A stretch of 64,000 nt of DNA. Origin: Ceriagrion tenellum. Its lineage: Eukaryota > Arthropoda > Insecta > Odonata > Coenagrionidae. Where the stretch lies: the NCBI GenBank assembly GCA_963169105.1, contig OY720640.1, positions 60,265,527-60,329,526 on the forward strand. Direction: 5' to 3'. The position numbers and the translations under genes were made by a program. Below the pieces are notes generated by a model. The model worked only from the letters and a program-made list of their open reading frames with translations, had not been told where the DNA came from and did no database searches. Shown in pieces: positions 45,728 through 56,975 of the stretch; position 1 is the first letter of the stretch; every line of letters begins with the position of its first letter.

Positions 45728-45775
45728 GGTAGGGTGGAGGGCTGCAGTTAATCAATCTTAGCATTGAAAGACCAG
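45728..45775 (+). mobile_element. LINE family C scrap (copy C3)
   Basis: About 48 bp, AGGGTGGAGGGCTGCAGTTA then ATCAATCTTAGCATTGAAAG, from the extreme 3' end of family C. Confidence 0.7.
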
Positions 45776-45929
45776 GTATAATGATTTGTACATATTTTCC
45801 CTAAAGAAGAAAGCATATATTTCATATTATTATGAAGGTTCCTATTAAATATCGATGTATCATGCCGAATAAAAAAAACACCTATATTCTTACGATTTGC
45901 GCTAAAATTTCCAATTCCACGCCGTTTGT

Positions 45930-46110
45930 CGGCCCCGGTGTCGGCGGGGTAAAGTCCTCGCCTACTAATCCGAGGGTCGCGGGTTCGAGTCCCGCCAGGG
46001 TATATTACTCCCTGCCCAGGACATGGCAGTTTGTGTTCGTCAAATGATATATTAAAACACTTGTAATTGGGGAAACCTGTAAGTGTTAAAGAAATTATTA
46101 TTATTATTAA
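45930..46110 (+). mobile_element. tRNA-derived SINE with ATT tail (copy S3)
   Basis: GGCCCCGGTGTCGGCGGGGT opens the element; the B box GGTTCGAGTCC is at 45982-45992, followed by TGCCCAGGACATGG and a 3' tail of ATT repeats (46091-46110). The head is nearly the same as S1. The microsatellite tail suggests mobilisation by an RTE-like LINE, several of which are present here. Confidence 0.85.
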
Positions 46111-46435
46111 ACCCCAAGCACAACTATGCTTTCAATTCAGACGAAAATTTTAAAACATTAATTCTTTCGTCATACATATTACAACATGTATGGTTGTTTC
46201 CATCGAATAAATTCATGTACTTAATGGAAGAGTGGTTTAAGAATTTTTTCGGCTTTCATGAAAAGTTATTAAAATGTGACTCAACGACTCACGATTCGCG
46301 CTCTGACCCCCTTAATTATATCCGTCACCGCATTTTCGTCAGTCTCCTCCATAGTGCTATCAAGCGCCTGCAGTCTATTCTCCCCTTGTATCCGTTCCTT
46401 GAGGTTATCACGGGTTAAATTTTAAAGCTGGTCAT

Positions 46436-47080
46436 AAAAGTTGGAGGCCACAAACTCGAGAAAGAAGAGCCTTTTAATTATTTAGGTAGTACACTAGAAT
46501 AAAACGGACATAGTAGCTAAGACATTCGGAAGACAATAGCGCTAGCAAAGGAGGCGTATAGTATTAGAAGGGAGCTGATGATGGGGGCATTGGGTAAGGA
46601 TGTGATGAAGAGACTGGTGAAGAGCTTGACATGGAGCGTAGCGCTGTGTGGGGCTGAAACATGACCCTGAGTAACAAGGACGAGAATAGGGTAAAGGCAT
46701 TTGAGATGTGGGTGTGGAGAAGGATGGAGAAGGTAAGAAGGACGGAAAGGAAGACTAACGAGGAAGTGCCTGATGGTGGGTGAGGAAAGAAACTTCTGAA
46801 TGAAATCCGGGATAGACAAGGTAGATGGCTGAAGGATGTAATGAAGGGCGATGGGTTACTCAAGAATGTGATAGAGGGAAAGATGTTGGGCTAGCGGGGA
46901 AGAAGAAGAAAGAGAATAGGTTTCATAGACAGGATGAAGCCGGGCAGATCGTATGCTGAGGAGAAAAAGGATATACTAGAGAGAGATGGGACCCTGAAAG
47001 TGAAGAAAACCGGGAGGAGATTAACTGACTTCCAACAAGACCTACCTTAACTTTAGAAACTTAGAATACTTGAAAAAAAT
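46436..47080 (+). mobile_element. LINE family A, longest fragment (copy A10)
   Basis: The plus strand begins VGGHKLEKEEPFNYLGSTLE (the EFAYLGS-like segment after the catalytic box), then AKEAYSIRRELMMGALGKDV, WSVALCGAET, and after frameshifts RLTRKCL, LKNVIEGKM, RKRIGFIDRMKPGRSYAEEK. It reaches the family 3' tail (AACCGGGAGGAGATTAACTG, then CAAGACCTACCTT). Multiple stops (after STLE, after AET) and frameshifts make it dead. It is the best in-window reference for the upstream part of family A. Confidence 0.8.
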
Positions 47081-47929
47081 TGAAAGTCACGCCAGTCATA
47101 CGTCGGTTATTGTTAGATGGTAACGCCGCGGTAGATAGTTGGTTGCCTATCGCTCTACGAAACGGCGCGGATGTTGTTTCGCCTCTGCGTTGGGGGACAA
47201 CCAAATTGGTTTCAACCTGCCGCCCTACCTCATTATCTGTCTCTCCCTCCTTCTCCTCTTCATTTCCCCTTTCAATCCCCCGCCAATTTTCGACCACAAA
47301 AGGTCTTCTCAACTCCCACTGGCACCGTCTGTTCCACCTCTCAACCTTCAGTCCTTAAATGCTTTCCCCTCCCCTCCTCAATTCTGGCCGGGAAAAGGGT
47401 TTTGTGGGGTTTTGGAGGTAAAGGGGGGCTTCGTCCCTGACGTCCCCTTGGCCCTTTAGAGGCCGTCCGATGTCCTCCGCCCAAGGGGAGAACCATCATC
47501 AACCTTTTGCGGCCAGGACGAGATGGAGGGAAGAGAACTGACGAGGGTGACTAGATCTAAAACTTAACGGCCAGGCTCGAAAACTTATGAGACTTTTTAT
47601 TCTGTCGACTTTGCGCCCGTAGATTATGTGTGTGCGAATAGGTGCAATTATTCGCCAATTCCGTGGGGCAGGAGAGTACTGAAATTGTAAAAATGTGCCC
47701 TCATTACCAATGTTTATGGAGTGAGTTTTCGTAATGGAACGTGATTCCGACACTAATCGGTTCCTCTTAATAAGCATCTTTACTATATTTACTTTCTTTT
47801 AGCGTTTGTCTCGATTTTTCATGTACAGTATTTCTAATTTAATTATGGAAAAAATGACTGCAGGCGGATAAAATTAACACAAAATGTGTATTTCCTTCAT
47901 CATTGGTTGTGCAATCCTAATATTGGTTA
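47081..47929. other. Non-coding stretch, nothing recognised
   Basis: 47100-47460 is a GC-rich, CT-rich segment with three overlapping open frames on the plus strand; none shows a known motif and the amino-acid bias follows base composition. Confidence 0.45.
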
Positions 47930-48255
47930 ACTGCAGCCCTCCACCCTTCCCTATCTAATATTAGTTCCCTTACCTACGTGTATCTTTCCCTATGTACGTT
48001 ACTCTTCATTTGGTCCGTGAACTTATTCCTGGGTCTTCCTCTGGGGACTTTTCCCTCTATTTTGCCTTTAATTATGTTCTTCACAAATCCATCGTCTCAG
48101 GGTGGGTCCAATACATCTTGTTCTTCTTTTCTCTATGGTGTTCCATATGTTCCTTTCCTCTTCTACACTTCTGTACACTTCATCATTTATTATTTTGTCC
48201 GTCCATTTTATCTTCTGCATCCTCCTCCAGCACCAGGTTGCGAAGGCTTCTAGTA
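47930..48255 (-). mobile_element. LINE family C, 3' end (copy C4)
   Basis: The minus strand gives VLEAFATWCWRRMQKIKWTD from 48250 down, then NDEVYRSVEEERNIWNTIEK, followed by GPTLRRWI. After a frameshift it matches RGRPRNKF...QIKR of copy C5. This is longer than the other C copies and shows that family C has the same MW.WRRM..I.W.D reverse-transcriptase C-terminus as families D and E. Confidence 0.75.
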
Positions 48256-48399
48256 CTTTCTGGTCGGCTTAAGCAGCTGATGTGAAGGACATGAAAAGGA
48301 GAATTTCAAGGAAGTTCAAGAATAAAGGTGTCTCATTTTGCATTTCGTCACAAGAAGAAACTACCATCACACTTTTCCACAGATTTCAATTATGATGTA

Positions 48400-48805
48400 A
48401 ATCTATCTGTACGAAATACCGTGCAGGTTATCACCGGGGTGTGTGGCACTGGGTTATTCCACACCTGACATGCAGAACTCATCCCAGTTCAAATCAGGAT
48501 CGCGCTTTTTCCCCGGGCCGATTCACGCAGGCCAAAAACAGGCAGGATAGCAATGAGCGGTCAGACGAGAAACTACGTAGACGAACATGCCACCTTCCAG
48601 TATACTAGTTAAGATACCACTAATGAATTGTATTATTGATGCGATTGGTAAATAGCATTACAAGGTACTAAATGCATTCATTAATTCATTAATGCATGCC
48701 TGGTGCGAAAGCACCCCCTGCCACACACCCTTTGGGTGGCTTGCAGGGTATGACGTAGATGTAGATGTAAATCATGCCGGAAATTTCATGCGGAGGGAGT
48801 TTTTT
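48400..48805 (+). repeat. Dispersed repeat R3, copy 2, with inverted ends
   Basis: The left end (ATACCGTGCAGG...GGGGTGTGTGGCA, about 48416-48450) is the inverted complement of the right end (TGCCACACACCCTTTGGGTG and GCAGGGTATGACGTAGATGT, 48720-48770). This gives imperfect terminal inverted repeats of about 50 bp to a roughly 370-bp unit, followed by sequence also present after copy 1. MITE-like; no coding capacity. Confidence 0.7.
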
Positions 48806-49077
48806 TTAATGATGGTGGGATATTTATCACAATTAATGACCTTCTTAAATTAGTGAGGATAAAGTTTCTTATACATGCGTTCAGTACGACGCATTTTGAC
48901 TCCCGGTTTCATTATCAGTTAGAAGATACTTAAGCAGACGGAGACATCATATTTATTTGTCTTTAAGGATGGCTGGAAGTGTATAATTGTTCTTTCCCTT
49001 CTGAAGATTATGATTAAGATATTCCGCTTAGTTAATGCCAGCATTATTTCCTATAATTGCTATCATTTGTTGTTCAA

Positions 49078-49230
49078 CCCTAAGATTTTTTGACTGCAAC
49101 CCTATATAATGCTAGTTCTCTTACCTCCTGGTATTTCTTCCCATGTACTTTCCTCTTTATTTGGTCCATGAACTTATTCCTGGGTCTTCCTCTGGGGACT
49201 TTTCCCTCTATTTTGCCTTCAATTATGTTC
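49078..49230 (-). mobile_element. LINE family C scrap (copy C5)
   Basis: The minus frame reads KNIIEGKIEGKVPRGRPRNK, FMDQIKRKVHGKKYQEVREL and ALYRVAVKK, the basic RGRPRNKF C-terminal segment. The upstream part of the same frame (49355-49240) is unrelated flanking sequence. 5'-truncated. Confidence 0.75.
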
Positions 49231-49709
49231 TTTACATCTCTTTCTTCAATGCTGAAATTGCTATTGTTCAGTAATTCGTGATGATTGATCTCTGTGGGAT
49301 AATTAACATGAATGGAATCGAAATCAGGAAGTGCGAGTGCATTATTTTCACACATCCCGGCTTAATTGTTGTATCAAATTATTTTTCCGAGCGAGCGTTT
49401 CACTGCCAAGCTCCATTTCTGCGTTATCCATTTTTCTACGATGCCGGCGTTCCCATATGCTTTCACGACTGATTATGGGGATAGTTTTAGTTTTAATGCG
49501 CACGTGGTTTTCATACGGAATCGCCCTTTCAACCCTCGTCTTTTAGCATCCGTCTGCATCGTCCTCTCCTCCCAATTAACCCTCTACGCTTCCATTCGGA
49601 GAAGGGCGCCCTTTTCGCTGTTCCAACCCTCCCGGCACGCCCCCTCGCTTAAAATGCCTCATTCAGTTTCCATTTGCCCTTTCGCCCCTCATTAGTCTCC
49701 TTCTTCTCC

Positions 49710-49759
49710 CACCCTTGTCCCCCGTACCGACTCCCACCCTTGTCCCCCGTACCGACTCC
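49710..49759. repeat. Two perfect 25-bp tandem units
   Basis: CACCCTTGTCCCCCGTACCG plus ACTCC is repeated once exactly (49710-49734, 49735-49759) inside a pyrimidine-rich tract (49560-49800) that produces long meaningless frames. Confidence 0.8.
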
Positions 49760-50189
49760 CACCCCCACCTTCCACGACCGTGTTCCTCTCCTCCAAACAT
49801 CCAGTGCCTCCCGTTGCTTCTTTGTCTCATTTGCGTTCATTGTTCCGGCCAATTATTCCCTGCCTGGACTAATCCCGAGTTATTTTGTTTTTTAAGATCT
49901 TTTGTTCGTTCCTCACATCTTCTTTCTCCCCTTTTCTCTTCTTTTTTCTTCGTCTCTCTCGCGTTAATCTTAAATTGATTCTCCCCGACGGCCTGTTTTT
50001 TCCTTTTGCCGTAAAGGCCGTTTTTGTCAAACCCTTGGCATTTTCTTGCTCTGCCAAATGCCTTGATAGACGCGCGTTGGAAACTGCAATGCACTGTGGG
50101 CGGAAATCGAAAAAAGGTGGCCAAAATTCATTACTCCCTTCTTGTTGTAAATAAAACAACTATTTTTTCCACTTTAAAAAAGACGTACG

Positions 50190-50765
50190 TAAGTGAAAAG
50201 CGCAAGCCGAGGATGCGTTTAGTAATTAAAGGGAGCTGATGACGGGAACATTGGGTAAGGATGTGAAGAAGAGGCTGGTGAGGAGTTCGATATGGAGCAT
50301 AGCGTTGTATGGGGCAGAAACGTGGACCCTCAGAAAGGAGGACGAGAATAGGCTGCAGGAATTTGAGATGTGGGTGTGGAGATGGATGGAAAAGGCGAGG
50401 TGGACGGAGAGGAAGACTAACGAGGAAGTGCTTGAGATGGTGGGCGAGAAAAGGAAACTTCTTAATGAAATTCAAGATTGGCAGAGAAGGTGGCTGGAGG
50501 GTGTAATAAGGGGCGATGGGTTGCTCAAGAGAGTGATAGAGAGAAGGATGTTGGGCAAGCGGGGAAGGAGAAGAAAGAGAATAGGTTCCATGGACTGAAA
50601 GAAGAAGGGCAGATCGTGTGCTGAGGCGAAAAAGGATATACTAGAGATGGATAGGCCCCGGAAGGTGTAGAAAAGCGAGAGGACATTCAGAAAAATTGAC
50701 TCTGACATTCTGAAAAAACTCTGACATTCAGAAAAACCTACCTTTAGCGGAAGAATACTTTTGAA
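50190..50765 (+). mobile_element. LINE family A, best-preserved 3' end (copy A11)
   Basis: A 119-codon plus frame (50239-50598) reads GKDVKKRLVRSSIWSIALYG, AETWTLRKEDENRLQEFEMW, VWRWMEKARWTERKTNEEVL, EMVGEKRKLLNEIQDWQRRW and LLKRVIERRMLGKRGRRRKR. These are the ALYG.ETW, MW.WR.M and basic-tail blocks of an RTE/CR1-like reverse transcriptase C-terminus, paralleling LINE D (SVALYGSETW, EMWLYRRM). The catalytic YADD region lies upstream and is absent. The 3' tail is present, but its CTCTGACATTCAGAAAAAC block is locally triplicated (50682-50737). 5'-truncated, so no active enzyme. Confidence 0.85.
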
Positions 50766-51289
50766 AAATAAATTTTTAGTCCTGAATCAGAATTTGTTGC
50801 CAATTTTGTATAGGCTAGTAGTAGTGTTCAGGGGCCTCTTAAAAAGAAAATTGTGGTAACTCATAACTCCTCCCCGGTATGTAATGAACGTTCAATGTAC
50901 ATCACCATGTGTAAATACAAGTGGAGTATGTTATGTTACTCAAATTGCTTTATTTTTTTCATATATCGATACCCAGTCCAAGGACCTTTTTTTCTCCCAA
51001 AATATCGATGCGATTTTATCGATACGAAATCGAACATCTAATGTAGTAATGATAAATCGATGACAAACGCGATGGGTTAACCTGAGAGTTGCTTTCAAGA
51101 TTTGGATAAGATAAGGAATTGTGACTGGGTATTAAGATTAGTGATTTGGCTTAGATATTTAGAGTGTTATTTGAATATTCGACCAGCTGATTGGTATGTT
51201 TTTCGACAGTTTTTATTGTGCTGGAACATCGTTCCGTTTTCGCTCCTATGGATGACCCGCCATTACATCCCTCTAAAATTCCTCATATC

Positions 51290-51610
51290 GTCTTCCTCCT
51301 CTTATTTCGTACAGAATCCCAGTCCTCTTTCATCCTCTTCCCCATTTTTCTCCCCTCATTATTCCTTTCAACATTTCCTACCCTTTTAAAACGTCCTCCA
51401 TCTGTCTCCTCCCAGCCTCCACCGCTAGTTTACTCTCCTCTCCAACCATATCCTATACCTCCTCGTTTGTCATTCACGTCACCCAGCTCAAACTCTCCAT
51501 CCTTCTCCACACCCACATCTCAAACACCTCGAGTCTACGAAAATCCTCCCTTCGCAATGACTAGATCTCCGACCCATATAGCACCATGCTTCATATGAGA
51601 GTTTTCTCCA
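51290..51610 (-). mobile_element. LINE family A fragment (copy A12)
   Basis: The minus strand matches A1 and A5: CATATGAAGCATGGTGCTAT, GGGTCGGAGATCTAGTCATT, GAGATGTGGGTGTGGAGAAG, then purine-rich decayed sequence. It preserves the uninterrupted form of the site into which the 29439-29914 element inserted in copy A5. Confidence 0.7.
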
Positions 51611-54057
51611 TTTGATGTGACATGATGGCGTTCCTCCAAGTAAAATATGACGCAGGTAAAACAGTCCCACTATCAGATCTCCGGGTGGGGACTACTTGGA
51701 GGGGTACATCAGTCAGTGTGGACATTTTTTGTAGCCCATGATTACTCTGTCAGTAATTTTGTGTTTATCAATGATATGTTGGCCAAAGGCGCAACAAGCA
51801 AACATCAAAGGTTAAGGTGACAATTTTCCACGTAGGTTTATGGAATATTTTCATGATTTAAATTAAATGCTTCTAATGCCACGGCTGCTGTGTAACAAAC
51901 AAAGTTTCTTATTTCGGTCATCAGAAGTCAAAATGCAACACTGTGTTGAGTATAAAAAAATACTAAGCACCTTAAATTCGAGGATTGAGAAGCATTTTAT
52001 CTGCTAGTCCCAGTCTGCTAGTCTGCATATCTGCTAGTCCCAGTGCTCATGTTTCATGCGAAAATTATGTTACTATGATAATTTGTATGCATTGTTATCA
52101 CCGGCATCACAAACATTCGAATTACTGATTTAGTGAATGAAAATGCAGTCGTTGGCATTTTTTGTATTATCTTTTTTTACTGAATAATAATGAAAAAGTG
52201 ATTTATCTCTGTAAGGTCCTCTTCACACGTTTTCCAAAAACGAAAATTGGAAACTGCTGCATATGACGCTGACGAGAGTGAAAATAGGGCTTCATTGTTC
52301 TGTTAAACCACTCTATACTGGTGATAATTATATTATACGTTTCAATTGTTAAATATATATATTTTCTCCACAAATGATTGTTTTTCTTCTATCTGAAGGA
52401 TAAAAATGTTTTTTTTCTTACTGAATGCTCAAATGAAATATTTAATGTACTTTGAACCATTAAAATGATACTCTGAATGTCCATTCCGGAGTTTAAGGTA
52501 AAATATCTCCGTAACTCTTCCATGGCTCACTTCGAGCGTGTCGCGATTCTGGATGTTTACAAATTATAACCTGCGGCTTTATAAATATTGACATCCGGTG
52601 CCTCTGAGATTAACATGTTTATATTTTTCCATTTTTCTTTCCTTGTATCTGCTCTCATTTCTATGTATAAGTTTACATGTGTACACAATATGCTTCATTG
52701 GTTACCCTTGCCTACCGTTAGGTGTTTTATCCACATTAAATTGAGAAAAGTTTCATTTCGTACTACATGCAGTAGCTGCCTTTCAGAAGTCATCGACGTG
52801 ACGAATGCGTGTTATATCGCCGCTACTCTTAAATGTTGATGCAGTATTATTATACGTACATCCAGAAATTCCTGTCCATCTTCTATCGCATAGATAGAGG
52901 TATGCGAATGTGTTGTGAGAGCTAAACGCATAAATATAATACGAGGAGCCAAAACTTCCGTCGTTTTTGGGAAAGCCGCTTAAGCTTGGTAGATTATTTA
53001 GTATTTCTCTCTATAGTCATGCTATCACATGCTAATACTAACTACCGAATAACCGATATCGTACAATTTACCCCTGCTTTTTTTGGAATTTTACCGAGTC
53101 GTGGATACCCGTGTCCATAGATACGTCTCTTACCTAATAGTGGAATGGTAACTGACCGTTCGCTAAATTAGTGGTTACACTAACCGCATTATTTTCTGTT
53201 GTTTCTGTTCCAGAAGTCAATTTCCCTCACAAGTATTTATTGACCTGTTTTACTCGAAACTAACAGAATGCCAATTTATAATCCCGCCGGTCATGGCACA
53301 GTTTCGCATTCTAAAATTGTTACAGACAACTATTTTTAATGTATATGTTTCAACAGGGATCAGAAATCATAAAACCAGTTTCTCTTTGCCAAATTTCCAG
53401 AATTTAATCAATTATTTCCGTCAATAGGGCTAAAAACAATGTATGGAGGTCAACTACAACATAAGCGTCTTTAAATATAGGTTTGGAATGTTTCATTGCC
53501 ATAATTAACTCAGGGTAAATAATTGTTCAAAAACTTATGCTTTTACGTGCACATTTTGATCCAGTTTCTTGGACATTAAACGTATAAATTAAATAAGCAT
53601 TTATAATCGCCTTTTTGCTCATTGCGCACTTTTTTCTTAAAGAGACCGCAGCATATCAACAAAAGGAATATGTGCCATCAAGTCTCATTTTTTTAATAAT
53701 CCTGAGTATCGCGATCACTATCATCTGGCTTACATCTATTTTCATGTAAGATGCAAGAATAACTATAATCACAAATGAAGCATTTTTATGCAATTACACA
53801 TTCAACATTACAAGTATTAAAATTACAATGGTTACTGCCCAAATAGCACTCTTAGATTCATAGCCTCGGTAAAACTACATCCTTTGAATAATTAAGGCTG
53901 ATATGATGAACGCCGATAAATAATTAGCCGGAGAAGGTACTCGTTGATATTATTCGGAAAGGAGAAAATTTTTAAATGCTTTAGAAGGTTTGATAGACTC
54001 TCCGAGATGTGTTGTACAAAATGCCGCTCCCGGTGCGGGCAGCCGCTTTTATAGTCT
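51611..54057. other. Non-coding stretch, nothing firmly recognised
   Basis: A 16-bp direct repeat ATCTGCTAGTCCCAGT occurs at 51999-52014 and 52029-52044. 53185-53213 resembles a 3' splice site (TTTCTGTTCCAG) without supporting coding sequence. Otherwise AT-rich and featureless. Confidence 0.4.
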
Positions 54058-54313
54058 AATGACCAGTTACAGAAACGACACATATGTATTCTATAAAGTT
54101 ATGGGACCCATAAGCCATGGCAAATATTCAATAAGTGTTGCGAAAACATTCGATAACTTTATTGGTTTCATAACTTATGGCATGGAGTTATGAGTTCCAT
54201 AAGTGGCCAAGATGGCAAATACGCAATGAACCGCTTGTAGACTTAATTACTTGATAATAGAGTTTTTTTGAGACAAATGACATGTTTATTTTCTCATACT
54301 GGCCAATAATTAT
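54058..54313 (+). repeat. Dispersed repeat R4, copy 1
   Basis: Reverse-complement match, roughly 80% by eye, to 61251-61512. It contains two internal palindromes, CTTATGGGACCCATAAG and CATAACTTATGGCATGGAGT followed by TATGAG. Shared blocks also include CGACACATATG, GCAATGAACCGCTT and TGAGACAAAT. No frame is present. It could be an old MITE or one arm of a very long element. Confidence 0.75.
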
Positions 54314-56529
54314 ATGCAAAAGCAATTATTCATAGGCTAAACTTTCATTAATTTTATCCGACGGTGGAAGATTAGATAAAATATTTGAAGCTATTGACTA
54401 TTCGTAAATAAGCTATGTAACTGGTAGATGTTTTGCTGCAACCCGTATATTTTTATGTGATATATAACTTTATGTATCTCATAACTGTTGATTCCATTGC
54501 TCAGTGTTCTTACAACCGGCCATTAATGAGAAATTGGCTTCGTTTTTTCTGAAGTAGGAGCTTGCACTTGCTGAGACTGTTCCCGTCTCTGAAAAGTGTT
54601 TCCCTGTAAAAAAATCGAAAAAAAATTGGACAAGGAATTCTTTCGCGCGCCAGAAACAAGTAATCGGCGTGCCACGTTAAGCCCGCATTCCAGGGGTTAC
54701 CCACCTATGCTCTAAGGTGTAATGTAGAAAACTTTTAAGTCCGATTCACTGTTCAATACCAGAGAATTAAACTTTTTTGACCGTGCCTTCGTCTAAAGAG
54801 AACGATGTGATACGTGTGTATATCTATATACATTTTTAATCTCATGTTCCACTCTTTCGCTGATGGACGATATTCATCCCCTGCCATGCGTCTTCCCCGC
54901 GGCTTTCCGGGCGGCCCCTACCTTGCGGATTCCTTTCCCTGTCTAAGCCCCACATCCCCCGAACTAATCCCGCCCCCATTGGTTTATTCATTTTCCCTTC
55001 CTCGTCCTTTTTTGAAATCCGTCTGGCCCCATTTCTAGAAAACCCTCACCCGTAGATTATTTCAATCTTCTCTGTCGTCGTTTTTTTATTCAACTATTTC
55101 TTTTAAATTATCCTTTCCCTTTTTACCGCATAGTATTCCCCGTCCTTTCTTTCTCGCCCACGCATAAATCTTCCCGGCTCATTTCCTTAAAGGCCGTTTG
55201 AGTTTTCAAACAGAAATATTCTTCGGTAAATTCAGAAGGAAATGTGGTATATTTCTTAACTTCCTCTATTCAGCAATCATTTTCTACTTTTCGAAGATTA
55301 TTTCTTCACTCCCAATTTTAGCCACATGGCCCAATTGTCCTATCTTTGCCATGTCATCATTCAAGCCGCGACTGTCATCAAAATGTGACCATTCGTAAAA
55401 CACGAGGGTAAGTCAATAAAGTCAATAAATAAGGGGCATGACGTCAGCATTTCATCATCAGAATAAGTCACCAACATTTCACTGAGAACGCTTGGAACAT
55501 CTACCGTACAGTCCCGACGTGATTCTCATCTGTTCGGACTTCTAAAAAATCATTTGGGTGGTCAACATTTTGAAAATGATGACGCCGTTGTCCAAGAGGT
55601 TACTCGTTGGCTGCGACAGCAACCAAAAGACGTCTTATCCATGGTTTCTGGGTTTTGCTGCGTGTCGTTATCAAGACGACGTTTCGTGGCGTCGATTTTA
55701 ATACTCACCCCAGAAGGATTTCAATGGCACTGAAATGATAAATATTGCTTATTCAATTGTGTCTGGGAAACCCCTTTACCAAATCCACTATTGTTCAATG
55801 GGGCTTATTAAATAGGTTATCTAATAGTGGATACAAATCATATTTAGCTTTAAATCATTTATCTCGGTTTAACATTTTTCCGAGACTTTTATCCCTATAT
55901 AAAGAGTGCTGGCAAATATTGAAAGCAGGAAAGGAAGTCCCTGCAGCGAAATAAATGCTTTTCGTATGAGAGTAAAAGTTAATGGTACGGGGTTAAAACA
56001 ACTCCTATAAGTTGTTGTTCGTGGCTTTTACTATTTCTTGATCGGTTTTTAGTTACAACTTCTATTCGTCTCAAACGCAAAGTTACTAGGTCACATGAAA
56101 GTCCTTCAACCGGCGTTTCTGACATACTGACTGACATTATGAAATCAGTAATGTCTATCAATCGTTTGAGGGGGTTTTTTATGTCTTGGTGGGTGAGATA
56201 ATGTTGCATGAACTTGTGAAGAAGGAAGAGAATCAAAAACTTTAACGCCCTGAGGAAAGTGTAACATGTACTAGGTTTCTCTTTATATGGTAACGAACTT
56301 TTTTTTCTTCATAACCCTTGATTATGGAGATGTCTTCACCGTCTGGGTTTTTCCAATTTTTTTCGACATGGATGCAGTGCGTCAAAAATATATCCTCAGT
56401 TGAACCAGCACTAATTATCAACTTTATAAAAAAATGGTGTCCATTTCTAGACTGAGGGTGGGCACAAAACCATCTGTTTACGTACGTACAAATATATTAA
56501 CCGTCGTAACTTATAATTGTCTTCCCGTG
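54314..56529. other. Non-coding stretch, nothing recognised
   Basis: Short frames only. 54890-55010 is a GC-rich island without motif. 55400-55430 has GTCAATAAA reiterated twice. Confidence 0.45.
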
Positions 56530-56975
56530 GATTACAACTTTGGCGTGGCGGAAGAGCTTACGCGATCCAGTGACCCCAAGAGCTGGACTGGCTGGAGCAA
56601 TTGCTTTTGGTAGAGCCACTCATGCCAGATAGGTCAAAGGGGAGGGGCCAGACGGTAGTCCCGTCTTGGTGTCTTGTGAAAAAAACTGTTGGGAAGCAGT
56701 GGGGATGAAAGTCCCTCCCAACTGTCAACCACCCAGAATATGAACGTCATTCAAAGAGAAATGAATCCTGGCAACTGCGGGACGCCGACGACTTGGGCGG
56801 GTGTCGGGCCCGGCTGCGGGAGGAAGCAAAGCCCTCAAGGTCGTCATCTGACGAAATTCTTGCTTAGCCGCGTCACCACAGGACAAGAGTTAGATATGAC
56901 ACTGAAATTTTTGAAAACCGGGAGGAGATTCTCTGGCTTTCAACAAAGCCTAAATTTTTACTGATAGAATACTTA
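56530..56975 (+). mobile_element. Composite: LINE leader joined to LINE A 3' tail
   Basis: 56530-56890 looks like a LINE 5' leader (AGAGCTGGACTGGCTGGAGC, GGTAGAGCCACTCATGCC, ATGAATCCTGGCAACTGCGG, GACGCCGACGACTTGGGCGG). I recognise this style from RTE-like arthropod elements. At about 56895 it passes directly into the family A terminal tail (GAAAACCGGGAGGAGATTCT, then TACTGATAGAATACTTAC at 56958-56975). No coding region lies between. It would be an internally deleted, non-autonomous derivative. The leader call is from memory; the tail call is by direct comparison with six copies here. Confidence 0.6.

Noticed and set aside
46320..46405. Possible antisense LINE A scrap (GAATAGACTGCAGGCGCTTG on the minus strand)
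   Set aside because: Similarity to family A is limited to about 25 bases plus a degenerate stretch; too weak to list.
46517..46863. Two roughly 100-codon minus-strand frames
   Set aside because: Antisense shadows of LINE A10.
50131..50475. 114-codon minus-strand frame
   Set aside because: Antisense shadow of LINE A11.
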